DNA from: Argentina anserina
Taxonomy: Eukaryota; Streptophyta; Magnoliopsida; Rosales; Rosaceae
Reading direction: 5' to 3'
Length of the DNA: 64,000 bases
NCBI RefSeq assembly: GCF_933775445.1
Contig: NW_026089506.1
Span: 1-64,000 of the forward strand
Position numbers and translations under genes: made by a program. Positions 22,368-35,067 of the stretch are shown one piece after another (the first letter of the stretch is position 1; each line of letters opens with the position of its first letter). The notes below the pieces were generated by a model, which worked only from the letters and a program-made list of their open reading frames with translations, made no database searches and was not told the DNA's origin.

Positions 22368-25300
22368 TTGCAATTTGAGTATGTTTTCAATTCTCGTTTG
22401 AGTATCTTTCTGTAATCCTTTCTGATGCGAGTTTCTATTGTATTTGAGAGTGTTTCCAGTGTGGGCGTGTGTTTCTTTCAAACTGAGTATCTTTCTATCG
22501 TTTGAGTATGTTTACTATTGCAATTTGAGTACTTTTTCAATTCTCGTTTGAGTATCTTTCTGAACGGCTTTCGATGCGAGTTTTTCTTGAATTTGAGAGT
22601 GTTTCCAGTGTGGGCGTGTGTTTCTTTCAAACTGAGTATCTTTCTATCGTTTGAGTATGTTTACTATTGCAATTTGAGTACCTTTTCAATTCTCGTTTGA
22701 GTATCTTTCTGAACGGCTCTCGATGCGAGTTTTTCTTGAATTTGAGAGTGTTTCCAGTGTGGGCGTGTGTTTTTTTCAAACTGAGTATCTTTCTATCGTT
22801 TGAGTATGTTTACTATTGCAATTTGAGTATCTTTTCAATTCTAATTTGAGTATGTTTCTGTATGGCTTTCTGATGCGAGTTTCTCTTGAATTTGAGAGTG
22901 TTTCCAGTGTGGGCGTGTGTTTCTTTAAAACTGAGTATCTTTCTATCGTTTGAGTATGTTTACTATTGCAATTTGAGTATGTTTTCAATTCTCGTTTGAG
23001 TATCTTTCTGTAATCCTTTCTGATGCGAGTTTCTATTGTATTTGAGAGTGTTTCCAGTGTGGGCGTGTGTTTCTTTCAAACTGAGTATCTTTCTATCGTT
23101 TGAGTATGTTTACTATTGCAATTTGAGTACCTTTTCAATTCTCGTTTGAGTATCTTTCTGAACGGCTTTCGATGCGAGTTTTTCTTGAATTTGAGAGTGT
23201 TTCCAGTGTGGGCGTGTGTTTTTTTCAAACTGAGTATCTTTCTATCGTTTGAGTATGTTTACTATTGCAATTTGAGTAACTTTTCAATTCTCGTTTGAGT
23301 ATCTTTCTGAACGGCTTTCGATGCGAGTTTTTCTTGAATTTGAGAGTGTTTCCAGTGTGGGCGTGTCTTTTTTTCAAACTGAGTATCTTTCTATCGTTTG
23401 AGTATGTTTACTATTGCAATTTGAGTATCTTTTCAATTCTCGTTTGAGTATGTTTCTGTAAGGCTTTCTGATGCGAGTTTCTCTTGAATTTGAAAGTGTT
23501 TTCAGTGTGGGCGTGTGTTTCTTTAAAACCGAGTATCTTTCTATCGTTTGAGTATGTTTACTATTGCAATTTGAGTATCTTTTCAATTCTCGTTTGAGTA
23601 TCTTTCTGAATGGCTTTCGATGCGAGTTTTTCTTGAATTTGAGAGTGTTTCCAGTGTGGGCGTGTGTTTCTTTCAAACTGAGTATGCTTCTATCGTTTGA
23701 GTATGTTTACTATTGCAATTGGAGTACCTTTTCAATTCTCGTTTGAGTATCTTTCTGAACGGCTTTCGATGCGAGTTTTTCTTGAATTTGAGAGTGTTTC
23801 CAGTGTGGGCGTGTGTTTCTTTAAAACTGAGTATCTTTCTATCGTTTGAGTATGTTTACTATTGCAATTTGAGTATCTTTTCAATTCTCGTTTGAGTATC
23901 TTTCTGAATGGCTTTCGATGCGAGTTTTTCTTGAATTTGAGAGTGTTTCCAGTGTGGGCGTGTGTTTCTTTCAAACTGAGTATCTTTCTATCGTTTGAGT
24001 ATGTTTACTATTGCAATTGGAGTACCTTTTCAATTCTCGTTTGAGTATCTTTCTGAACGGGTTTCGATGCGAGTTTTTCTTGAATTTGAGAGTGTTTCTA
24101 GTGTGGGCGTGTGTTTCTTTCAAACTGAGTATCTTTCTATCGTTTGAGTATGTTTACTATTGCAATTTGAGTATCTTTTCAATTCTCGTTTGAGTATCTT
24201 TCTGAACGGCTTTCGATGCGTGTTTTTCTTGAATTTGAGAGTGTTTCCAGTGTGGGCGTGTGTTTCTTTCAAACTGAGTATCTTTCTATCGTTTGAGTAT
24301 GTTTACTATTGCAATTTGAGTATCTTTTCAATTCTCGTTTGAGTATCTTTCTGAATGGCTTTCGATGCGAGTTTTTCTTGAATTTGAGAGTGTTTCCAGT
24401 GTGGGCGTGTGTTTCTTTCAAACTGAGTATCCTTCTATAGTTTGAGTATGTTTACTATTGCAATTGGAGTACCTTTTCAATTCTCGTTTGAGTATCTTTC
24501 TGAACGGATTTCGATGCGAGTTTTTCTTGAATTTGAGAGTGTTTCCAGTGTGGGCGTGTGTTTCTTTAAAACTGAGTATCTTTCTATCGTTTGAGTATGT
24601 TTACTATTGCAATTTGAGTATCTTTTCAATTCTCGTTTGAGTATCTTTCTGTAATTCTTTCTGATGCGAGTTTTTCTTGAATTTGAGAGTGTTTCCAGTG
24701 TGGGCGTGTGTTTCTTTCAAACTGAGTATCTTTTTATCGTTTGAGTATGTTTACTATTGCAATTTGAGTACCTTTTCAATTCTCGTTTGAGTATCTTTCT
24801 GAACGGCTTTCGATGCGAGTTTTTCTTGAATTTGAGAGTGTTTCCAGTGTGGGCGTGTGTTTCTTTCAAACTGAGTATCTTTCTATCGTTTGAGTATGTT
24901 TACTATTGCAATTTGAGTACCTTTTCAATTCTCGTTTGAGTATCTTTCTGAACGGCTCTCGATGCGAGTTTTTCTTGAATTTGAGAGTGTTTCCAATGTG
25001 GGCGTGTGTTTTTTTCAAACTGAGTATCTTTCTATCGTTTGAGTATGTTTACTATTGCAATTTGAGTATCTTTTCAATTCTCGTTTGAGTATCTTTCTGA
25101 ATGGCTTTCGATGCGAGTTTTTCTTGAATTTGAGAGTGTTTCCAGTGTGGGCGTGTGTTTCTTTCAAACTGAGTATCTTTCTATCGTTTGAGTATGTTTA
25201 CTATTGCAATTTCAGTACCTTTTCAATTCTCGTTTGAGTATCTTTCTGAACGGCTTTCGATGCGAGTTTTTCTTGAATTTGAGAGTGTTTCCAGTGTGGG

Positions 25301-25501
25301 CGTGTGTTTCTTTCAAACTGAGTATCTTTCTATCGTTTGAGTATGTTTACTATTGCAATTGGAGTACCTTTTCAATTCTCGTTTGAGTATCTTTCTGAAC
25401 GGCTTTCGATGCGAGTTTTTCTTGAATTTGATAGTGTTTCCAGTGTGGGCGTGTGTTTCTTTCAAACTGAGTATCTTTCTATCGTTTGAGTATGTTTACT
25501 A
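22368..25501. repeat. Domain III copy 2 (21 monomers, one extra)
   Basis: The offset to copy 1 is 3,433 bp at its left end and 3,582 bp at its right end. The 149 bp change is explained by one extra monomer at 23862-24010 (GAATGGC head, CTTTCAAAC mid). Private marks are GAGTAAC near 23275, GTATGCTTC near 23684 and CTATAGT near 24435. Confidence 0.88.
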
Positions 25502-26546
25502 TTGCAATTTGAGTACCTTTTCAATTCTCGTTTGAGTATCTTTCTGAACGGCTTTCGATGCGAGTTTTTCTTGAATTTGAGAGTGTTTCCAGTGTGGGCG
25601 TGTGTTTCTTTAAAACTGAGTATCTTTCTATCGTTTGAGTATGTTTACTATTGCAATTTGAGTATCTTTTCAATTCTCGTTTGAGTATCTTTCTGTAATC
25701 CTTTCTGATGCGAGTTTCTATTGTATTTGAGAGTGTTTCCAGTGTGGGCGTGTGTTTCTTTCAAACTGAGTATCTTTCTATCGTTTGAGTATGTTTACTA
25801 TTGCAATTGGAGTACCTTTTCAATTCTCGTTTGAGTATCTTTCTGAACGGCTTTCGATGCGAGTTTTTCTTGAATTTGAGAGTGTTTCCAGTGTGGGCGT
25901 GTGTTTCTTTCAAACTGAGTATCTTTCTATCGTTTGAGTATGTTTACTATTGCAATTTGAGTACCTTTTCAATTCTCGTTTGAGTATCTTTCTGAACGGC
26001 TTTCGATGCGAGTTTTTCTTGAATTTGAGAGTGTTTCCAGTGTGGGCGTGTGTTTCTTTAAAACTGAGTATCTTTCTATCGTTTGAGTATGTTTACTATT
26101 GCAATTTGAGTATCTTTTCAATTCTCGTTTGAGTATCTTTCTGTAATCCTTTCTGATGCGAGTTTCTATTGTATTTGAGAGTGTTTCCAGTGTGGGCGTG
26201 TGTTTCTTTCAAACTGAGTATCTTTCTATCGTTTGAGTATGTTTACTATTGCAATTTCAGTACTTTTTCAATTCTCGTTTGAGTATCTTTCTGAACGGCT
26301 TTCGATGCGAGTTTTTCTTGAATTTGAGAGTGTTTCCAGTGTGGGCGTGTGTTTCTTTCAAACTGAGTATCTTTCTATCGTTTGAGTATGTTTACTATTG
26401 CAATTTGAGTACCTTTTCAATTCTCGTTTGAGTATCTTTCTGAATGGCTTTCGATGCGAGTTTTTCTTGAATTTGAGAGTGTTTCCAGTGTGGGCGTGTG
26501 TTTCTTTCAAACTGAGTATCTTTCTATCGTTTGAGTATGTTTACTA
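25204..26546. repeat. 9-monomer unit, domain IV copy 1 (1,343 bp)
   Basis: The order is Q-linked A, GATAG A, A, B, W-linked A, A, B, an A with linker TTTCAGTACT, and a GAATGGC A. The same order restarts at 26547. The left part overlaps domain III copy 2, so the exchange re-used that block. Confidence 0.87.
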
Positions 26547-27889
26547 TTGCAATTTCAGTACCTTTTCAATTCTCGTTTGAGTATCTTTCTGAACGGCTTT
26601 CGATGCGAGTTTTTCTTGAATTTGAGAGTGTTTCCAGTGTGGGCGTGTGTTTCTTTCAAACTGAGTATCTTTCTATCGTTTGAGTATGTTTACTATTGCA
26701 ATTGGAGTACCTTTTCAATTCTCGTTTGAGTATCATTCTGAACGGCTTTCGATGCGAGTTTTTCTTGAATTTGATAGTGTTTCCAGTGTGGGCGTGTGTT
26801 TCTTTCAAACTGAGTATCTTTCTATCGTTTGAGTATGTTTACTATTGCAATTTGAGTACCTTTTCAATTCTCGTTTGAGTATCTTTCTGAACGGCTTTCG
26901 ATGCGAGTTTTTCTTGAATTTGAGAGTGTTTCCAGTGTGGGCGTGTGTTTCTTTAAAACTGAGTATCTTTCTATCGTTTGAGTATGTTTACTATTGCAAT
27001 TTGAGTATCTTTTCAATTCTCGTTTGAGTATCTTTCTGTAATCCTTTCTGATGCGAGTTTCTATTGTATTTGAGAGTGTTTCCAGTGTGGGCGTGTGTTT
27101 CTTTCAAACTGAGTATCTTTCTATCGTTTGAGTATGTTTACTATTGCAATTGGAGTACCTTTTCAATTCTCGTTTGAGTATCTTTCTGAACGGCTTTCGA
27201 TGCGAGTTTTTCTTGAATTTGAGAGTGTTTCCAGTGTGGGCGTGTGTTTCTTTCAAACTGAGTATCTTTCTATCGTTTGAGTATGTTTACTATTGCAATT
27301 TGAGTACCTTTTCAATTCTCGTTTGAGTATCTTTCTGAACGGCTTTCGATGCGAGTTTTTCTTGAATTTGAGAGTGTTTCCAGTGTGGGCGTGTGTTTCT
27401 TTAAAACTGAGTATCTTTCTATCGTTTGAGTATGTTTACTATTGCAATTTGAGTATCTTTTCAATTCTCGTTTGAGTATCTTTCTGTAATCCTTTCTGAT
27501 GCGAGTTTCTATTGTATTTGAGAGTGTTTCCAGTGTGGGCGTGTGTTTCTTTCAAACTGAGTATCTTTCTATCGTTTGAGTATGTTTACTATTGCAATTT
27601 CAGTACTTTTTCAATTCTCGTTTGAGTATCTTTCTGAACGGCTTTCGATGCGAGTTTTTCTTGAATTTGAGAGTGTTTCCAGTGTGGGCGTGTGTTTCTT
27701 TCAAACTGAGTATCTTTCTATCGTTTGAGTATGTTTACTATTGCAATTTGAGTACCTTTTCAATTCTCGTTTGAGTATCTTTCTGAACGGCTCTCGATGC
27801 GAGTTTTTCTTGAATTTGAGAGTGTTTCCAGTGTGGGCGTGTGTTTTTTTCAAACTGAGTATCTTTCTATCGTTTGAGTATGTTTACTA
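26547..27889. repeat. 9-monomer unit, domain IV copy 2
   Basis: Repeats 25204-26546 at exactly 1,343 bp for eight monomers. The ninth is replaced by a CTCTCG-head, T7-mid monomer that leads into a C monomer. A private change is TATCATTC near 26732. Confidence 0.87.
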
Positions 27890-28637
27890 TTGCAATTTGA
27901 GTATCTTTTCAATTCTAATTTGAGTATGTTTCTGTATGGCTTTCTGATGCGAGTTTCTCTTGAATTTGAGAGTGTTTCCAGTGTGGGCGTGTGTTTCTTT
28001 AAAACTGAGTATCTTTCTATCGTTTGAGTATGTTTACTATTGCAATTTGAGTATGTTTTCAATTCTCGTTTGAGTATCTTTCTGTAATCCTTTCTGATGC
28101 GAGTTTCTATTGTATTTGAGAGTGTTTCCAGTGTGGGCGTGTGTTTCTTTCAAACTGAGTATCTTTCTATCGTTTGAGTATGTTTACTATTGCAATTTGA
28201 GTACCTTTTCAATTCTCGTTTGAGTATCTTTCTGAATGGCTTTCGATGCGAGTTTTTCTTGAATTTGAGAGTGTTTCCAGTGTGGGCGTGTGTTTTTTTC
28301 AAACTGAGTATCTTTCTATCGTTTGAGTATGTTTACTATTGCAATTTTAGTACCTTTTCAATTCTCGTTTGAGTATCTTTCTGAACGGCTTTCGATGCGA
28401 GTTTTTCTTGAATTTGAGAGTGTTTCCAGTGTGGGCGTGTGTTTTTTTCAAACTGAGTATCTTTCTATCGTTTGAGTATGTTTACTATTGCAATTTGAGT
28501 ATCTTTTCAATTCTCGTTTGAGTATGTTTCTGTAAGGCTTTCTGATGCGAGTTTCTCTTGAATTTGAAAGTGTTTTCAGTGTGGGCGTGTGTTTCTTTAA
28601 AACCGAGTATCTTTCTATCGTTTAAGTATGTTTACTA
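27442..28637. repeat. 8-monomer block with a distant copy at 32525-33720
   Basis: The order B, TTTCAGTACT A, CTCTCG A, C, B, T7 A, T7 A, D is shared with 32525-33720 at an offset of 5,083 bp (34 monomers). The rare linker TTTTAGTACC at 28343 and 33426 confirms the relation. A private change is GTTTAAGTATG near 28621. Confidence 0.82.
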
Positions 28638-28936
28638 TTGCAATTTGAGTATCTTTTCAATTCTCGTTTGAGTATCTTTCTGTAATCCTTTCTGATGCGA
28701 GTTTCTATTGTATTTGAGAGTGTTTCCAGTGTGGGCGTGTGTTTCTTTCAAACTGAGTATCTTTCTATCGTTTGAGTATGTTTACTATTGCAATTTGAGT
28801 ATCTTTTCAATTCTCGTTTGAGTATCTTTCTGAATGGCTTTCGATGCGAGTTTTTCTTGAATTTGAGAGTGTTTCCAGTGTGGGCGTGTGTTTTTTTCAA
28901 ACTGAGTATCTTTCTATCGTTTGAGTATGTTTACTA

Positions 28937-30580
28937 TTGCAATTTGAGTATCTTTTCAATTCTCGTTTGAGTATGTTTCTGTAAGGCTTTCTGATGCTAG
29001 TTTCTCTTGAATTTGACAGTGTTTTCAGTGTGGGCGTGTGTTTCTTTAAAACCGAGTATCTTTCTATCGTTTGAGTATGTTTACTATTGCAATTTGAGTA
29101 TCTTTTCAATTCTCGTTTGAGTATCTTTCTGTAATCCTTTCTGATGCGAGTTTCTATTGTATTTGAGAGTGTTTCCAGTGTGGGCGTGTGTTTCCTTCAA
29201 ACTGAGTATCTTTCTATCGTTTGAGTATGTTTACTATTGCAATTTGAGTATCTTTTCAATTCTCGTTTGAGTATCTTTCTGAATGGCTTTCGATGCGAGT
29301 TTTTCTTGAATTTGAGAGTGTTTCCAGTGTGGGCGTGTGTTTCTTTCAAACTGAGTATCCTTCTATCGTTTGAGTATGTTTACTATTGCAATTGGAGTAC
29401 CTTTTCAATTCTCGTTTGAGTATCTTTCTGAACGGCTTTCGATGCGAGTTTTTCTTGAATTTGACAGTGTTTCCAGTGTGGGCGTGTGTTTCTTTAAAAC
29501 TGAGTATCTTTCTATCGTTTGAGTATGTTTACTATTGCAATTTGAGTATCTTTTCAATTCTCGTTTGAGTATCTTTCTGTAATCCTTTCTGATGCGAGTT
29601 TCTATTGTATTTGAGAGTGTTTCCAGTGTGGGCGTGTGTGTCTTTCAAACTGAGTATCTTTCTATCGTTTGAGTATGTTTACTATTGCAATTTCAGTACC
29701 TTTTCAATTCTCGTTTGAGTATCTTTCTGAACGGCTTTCGATACGAGTTTTTCTTGAATTTGAGAGTGTTTCCAGTGTGGGCGTGTGTTTCTTTCAAACT
29801 GAGTATCTTTCTATCGTTTGAGTATGTTTACTATTGCAATTTGAGTAGCTTTTCAATTCTCGTTTGAGTATCTTTCTGAACGGCTTTCGATGCGAGTTTT
29901 TCTTGAATTTGAGAGTGTTTCCAGTGTGGGCGTGTGTTTCTTTCAAACTGAGTATCTTTCTATCGTTTGAGTATGTTTACTATTGCAATTGGAGTACCTT
30001 TTCAATTCTCGTTTGAGTATCTTTCTGAACGGTTTTCGATGCGAGTTTTTCTTGAATTTGATAGTGTTTCCAGTGTGGGCGTGTGTTTCTTTAAAACTGA
30101 GTATCTTTCTATCGTTTGAGTATGTTTACTATTGCAATTTGAGTATCTTTTCAATTCTCGTTTGAGTATCTTTCTGTAATCCTTTCTGATGCGAGTTTCT
30201 ATTGTATTTGAGAGTGTTTCCAGTGTGGGCGTGTGTTTCTTTCAAACTGAGTATCTTTCTATCGTTTGAGTATGTTTACTATTGCAATTTCAGTACTTTT
30301 TCAATTCTCGTTTGAGTATCTTTCTGAACGGCTTTCGATGCGAGTTTTTCTTGAATTTGAGAGTGTTTCCAGTGTGGGCGTGTGTTTCTTTCAAACTGAG
30401 TATCTTTCTATCGTTTGAGTATGTTTACTATTGCAATTTGAGTACCTTTTCAATTCTCGTTTGAGTATCTTTCTAAACGGCTCTCGATGCGAGTTTTTCT
30501 TGAATTTGAGAGTGTTTCCAGTGTGGGCGTGTGTTTTTTTTCAAACTGAGTATCTTTCTATCGTTTGAGTATGTTTACTA
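28937..30580. repeat. Domain V block copy 1 (11 monomers)
   Basis: Begins with a D monomer carrying GATGCTAG and TTTGACAG and ends with a monomer carrying CTAAACGGCTCTCG. It matches 31479-32972, but has two monomers (29237 and 29386) where copy 2 has one (31779). An extra T lies near 30534. Confidence 0.82.
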
Positions 30581-31478
30581 TTGCAATTTGAGTATCTTTT
30601 CAATTCTCGTTTGAGTATGTTTCTGTAAGGCTTTCTGATGCGAGTTTCTCTTGAATTTGAAAGTGTTTTCAGTGTGGGCGTGTGTTTCTTTAAAACCGAG
30701 TATCTTTCTATCGTTTGAGTATGTTTACTATTGCAATTTGAGTATCTTTTCAATTCTCGTTTGAGTATCTTTCTGTAATCCTTTCTGATGCGAGTTTCTA
30801 TTGTATTTGAGAGTGTTTCTAGTGTGGGCGTGTGTTTCTTTCAAACTGAGTATCTTTCTATCGTTTGAGTATGTTTACTATTGCAATTTGAGTATCTTTT
30901 CAATTCTCGTTTGAGTATCTTTCTGAATGGCTTTCGATGCGAATTTTTCTTGAATTTGAGAGTGTTTCCAGTGTGGGCGTGTGTTTTTTTCAAACTGAGT
31001 ATCTTTCTATCGTTTGAGTATGTTTACTATTGCAATTTGAGTATCTTTTCAATTCTCGTTTGAGTATGTTTCTGTAAGGCTTTCTGATGCGAGTTTCTCT
31101 TGAATTTGAAAGTGTTTTCAGTGTGGGCGTGTGTTTCTTTAAAACCGAGTATCTTTCTATCGTTTGAGTATGTTTACTATTGCAATTTGAATATCTTTTC
31201 AATTCTCGTTTGAGTATCTTTCTGTAATCCTTTCTGATGCGAGTTTCTATTGTATTTGAGAGTGTTTCTAGTGTGGGCGTGTGTTTCTTTCAAACTGAGT
31301 ATCTTTCTATCGTTTGAGTATGTTTACTATTGCAATTTGAGTATCTTTTCAATTCTCGTTTGAGTATCTTTCTGAATGGCTTTCGATGCGAATTTTTCTT
31401 GAATTTGAGAGTGTTTCCAGTGTGGGCGTGTGTTTTTTTCAAACTGAGTATCTTTCTATCGTTTGAGTATGTTTACTA
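30581..31478. repeat. Two tandem copies of a 3-monomer unit (449 bp): D, B, A
   Basis: D at 30581 and 31030, B with TTTCTAG at 30731 and 31180, and a GAATGGC A monomer with GATGCGAATTT at 30881 give exact 449 bp spacing. The third round starts at 31330/31479. Related D-B-A triplets occur at 28488-28936 and 34170-34618. This is the shortest clear higher-order unit in the window. Confidence 0.88.
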
Positions 31479-32972
31479 TTGCAATTTGAGTATCTTTTCA
31501 ATTCTCGTTTGAGTATGTTTCTGTAAGGCTTTCTGATGCTAGTTTCTCTTGAATTTGACAGTGTTTTCAGTGTGGGCGTGTGTTTCTTTAAAACCGAGTA
31601 TCTTTCTATCGTTTGAGTATGTTTACTATTGCAATTTGAGTATCTTTTCAATTCTCGTTTGAGTATCTTTCTGTAATCCTTTCTGATGCGAGTTTCTATT
31701 GTATTTGAGAGTGTTTCCAGTGTGGGCGTGTGTTTCTTTCAAACTGAGTATCTTTCTATCGTTTGAGTATGTTTACTATTGCAATTTGAGTATCTTTTCA
31801 ATTCTCGTTTGAGTATCTTTCTGAATGGCTTTCGATGCGAGTTTTTCTTGAATTTGAGAGTGTTTCCAGTGTGGGCGTGTGTTTCTTTAAAACTGAGTAT
31901 CTTTCTATCGTTTGAGTATGTTTACTATTGCAATTTGAGTATCTTTTCAATTCTCGTTTGAGTATCTTTCTGTAATCCTTTCTGATGCGAGTTTCTATTG
32001 TATTTGAGAGTGTTTCCAGTGTGGGCGTGTGTTTCTTTCAAACTGAGTATCTTTCTATCGTTTGAGTATGTTTACTATTGCAATTTCAGTACCTTTTCAA
32101 TTCTCGTTTGAGTATCTTTCTGAACGGCTTTCGATACGAGTTTTTCTTGAATTTGAGAGTGTTTCCAGTGTGGGCGTGTGTTTCTTTCAAACTGAGTATC
32201 TTTCTATCGTTTGAGTATGTTTACTATTGCAATTTGAGTAGCTTTTCAATTCTCGTTTGAGTATCTTTCTGAACGGCTTTCGATGCGAGTTTTTCTTGAA
32301 TTTGAGAGTGTTTCCAGTGTGGGCGTGTGTTTCTTTCAAACTGAGTATCTTTCTATCGTTTGAGTATGTTTACTATTGCAATTGGAGTACCTTTTCAATT
32401 CTCGTTTGAGTATCTTTCTGAACGGCTTTCGATGCGAGTTTTTCTTGAATTTGATAGTGTTTCCAGTGTGGGCGTGTGTTTCTTTAAAACTGAGTATCTT
32501 TCTATCGTTTGAGTATGTTTACTATTGCAATTTGAGTATCTTTTCAATTCTCGTTTGAGTATCTTTCTGTAATCCTTTCTGATGCGAGTTTCTATTGTAT
32601 TTGAGAGTGTTTCCAGTGTGGGCGTGTGTTTCTTTCAAACTGAGTATCTTTCTATCGTTTGAGTATGTTTACTATTGCAATTTCAGTACTTTTTCAATTC
32701 TCGTTTGAGTATCTTTCTGAACGGCTTTCGATGCGAGTTTTTCTTGAATTTGAGAGTGTTTCCAGTGTGGGCGTGTGTTTCTTTCAAACTGAGTATCTTT
32801 CTATCGTTTGAGTATGTTTACTATTGCAATTTGAGTACCTTTTCAATTCTCGTTTGAGTATCTTTCTAAACGGCTCTCGATGCGAGTTTTTCTTGAATTT
32901 GAGAGTGTTTCCAGTGTGGGCGTGTGTTTTTTTCAAACTGAGTATCTTTCTATCGTTTGAGTATGTTTACTA
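31479..32972. repeat. Domain V block copy 2 (10 monomers)
   Basis: The counterpart of 28937-30580. The single monomer 31779 combines the GAATGGC head of 29237 with the CTTTAAAAC mid of 29386. That is what an unequal exchange inside those two neighbours would leave. Confidence 0.82.
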
Positions 32973-33870
32973 TTGCAATTTGAGTATCTTTTCAATTCTA
33001 ATTTGAGTATGTTTCTGTATGGCTTTCTGAAGCGAGTTTCTCTTGAATTTGAGAGTGTTTCCAGTGTGGGCGTGTGTTTCTTTAAAACTGAGTATCTTTC
33101 TATCGTTTGAGTATGTTTACTATTGCAATTTGAGTATGTTTTCAATTCTCGTTTGAGTATCTTTCTGTAATCCTTTCTGATGCGAGTTTCTATTGTATTT
33201 GAGAGTGTTTCCAGTGTGGGCGTGTGTTTCTTTCAAACTGAGTATCTTTCTATCGTTTGAGTATGTTTACTATTGCAATTTGAGTACCTTTTCAATTCTC
33301 GTTTGAGTATCTTTCTGAACGGCTTTCGATGCGAGTTTTTCTTGAATTTGAGAGTGTTTCCAGTGTGGGCGTGTGTTTTTTTCAAACTGAGTATCTTTCT
33401 ATCGTTTGAGTATGTTTACTATTGCAATTTTAGTACCTTTTCAATTCTCGTTTGAGTATCTTTCTGAACGGCTTTCGATGCGAGTTTTTCTTGAATTTGA
33501 GAGTGTTTCCAGTGTGGGCGTGTGTTTTTTTCAAACTGAGTATCTTTCTATCGTTTGAGTATGTTTACTATTGCAATTTGAGTATCTTTTCAATTCTCGT
33601 TTGAGTATGTTTCTGTAAGGCTTTCTGATGCGAGTTTCTCTTGAATTTGAAAGTGTTTTCAGTGTGGGCGTGTGTTTCTTTAAAACCGAGTATCTTTCTA
33701 TCGTTTGAGTATGTTTACTATTGCAATTTGAGTATCTTTTCAATTCTCGTTTGAGTATCTTTCTGTAATCCTTTCTGATGCGAGTTTCTATTGTATTTGA
33801 GAGTGTTTCTAGTGTGGGCGTGTGTTTCTTTCAAACTGAGTATCTTTCTATCGTTTGAGTATGTTTACTA

Positions 33871-34169
33871 TTGCAATTTGAGTACCTTTTCAATTCTCGT
33901 TTGAGTATGTTTCTGTAATCCTTTCTGATGCGAGTTTCTATTGTATTTGAGAGTGTTTCCAGTGTGGGCGTGTGTTTCTTTCAAACTGAGTATCTTTCTA
34001 TCGTTTGAGTATGTTTACTATTGCAATTTCAGTACCTTTTCAATTCTCGTTTGAGTATCTTTCTGAACGGCTTTCGATGCGAGTTTTTCTTGAATTTGAA
34101 AGTGTTTTCAGTGTGGGCGTGTGTTTCTTTAAAACCGAGTATCTTTCTATCGTTTGAGTATGTTTACTA
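33871..34169. repeat. Two adjacent chimeric monomers
   Basis: Monomer 33871 joins the GTATGTTTCTG lead of C/D to a B head and body. Monomer 34021 joins an A head to a D body (TTTGAAAG, GTTTTCAG, CTTTAAAACCG). Together they look like the two sides of a recombination or conversion event. Confidence 0.8.
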
Positions 34170-34319
34170 TTGCAATTTGAGTATCTTTTCAATTCTCGTT
34201 TGAGTATCTTTCTGTAATCCTTTCTGATGCGAGTTTCTATTGTATTTGAGAGTGTTTCTAGTGTGGGCGTGTGTTTCTTTCAAACTGAGTATCTTTCTAT
34301 CGTTTGAGTATGTTTACTA

Positions 34320-35067
34320 TTGCAATTTGAGTATCTTTTCAATTCTCGTTTGAGTATCTTTCTGAATGGCTTTCGATGCGAATTTTTCTTGAATTTGAGA
34401 GTGTTTCCAGTGTGGGCGTGTGTTTTTTTCAAACTGAGTATCTTTCTATCGTTTGAGTATGTTTACTATTGCAATTTGAGTATCTTTTCAATTCTCGTTT
34501 GAGTATGTTTCTGTAAGGCTTTCTGATGCTAGTTTCTCTTGAATTTGACAGTGTTTTCAGTGTGGGCGTGTGTTTCTTTAAAACCGAGTATCTTTCTATC
34601 GTTTGAGTATGTTTACTATTGCAATTTGAGTATCTTTTCAATTCTCGTTTGAGTATCTTTCTGTAATCCTTTCTGATGCGAGTTTCTATTGTATTTGAGA
34701 GTGTTTCCAGTGTGGGCGTGTGTTTCTTTCAAACTGAGTATCTTTCTATCGTTTGAGTATGTTTACTATTGCAATTTGAGTATCTTTTCAATTCTCGTTT
34801 GAGTATCTTTCTGAATGGCTTTCGATGCGAGTTTTTCTTGAATTTGAGAGTGTTTCCAGTGTGGGCGTGTGTTTCTTTAAAACTGAGTATCTTTCTATCG
34901 TTTGAGTATGTTTACTATTGCAATTTGAGTATCTTTTCAATTCTCGTTTGAGTATCTTTCTGTAATCCTTTCTGATGCGAGTTTCTATTGTATTTGAGAG
35001 TGTTTCCAGTGTGGGCGTGTGTTTCTTTCAAACTGAGTATCTTTCTATCGTTTGAGTATGTTTACTA
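34320..35067. repeat. Five-monomer copy of 31330-32077
   Basis: The order GATGCGAATTT A, D (GATGCTAG, TTTGACAG), B, GAATGGC A, B is repeated at an offset of 2,990 bp, or 20 monomers. Confidence 0.83.
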
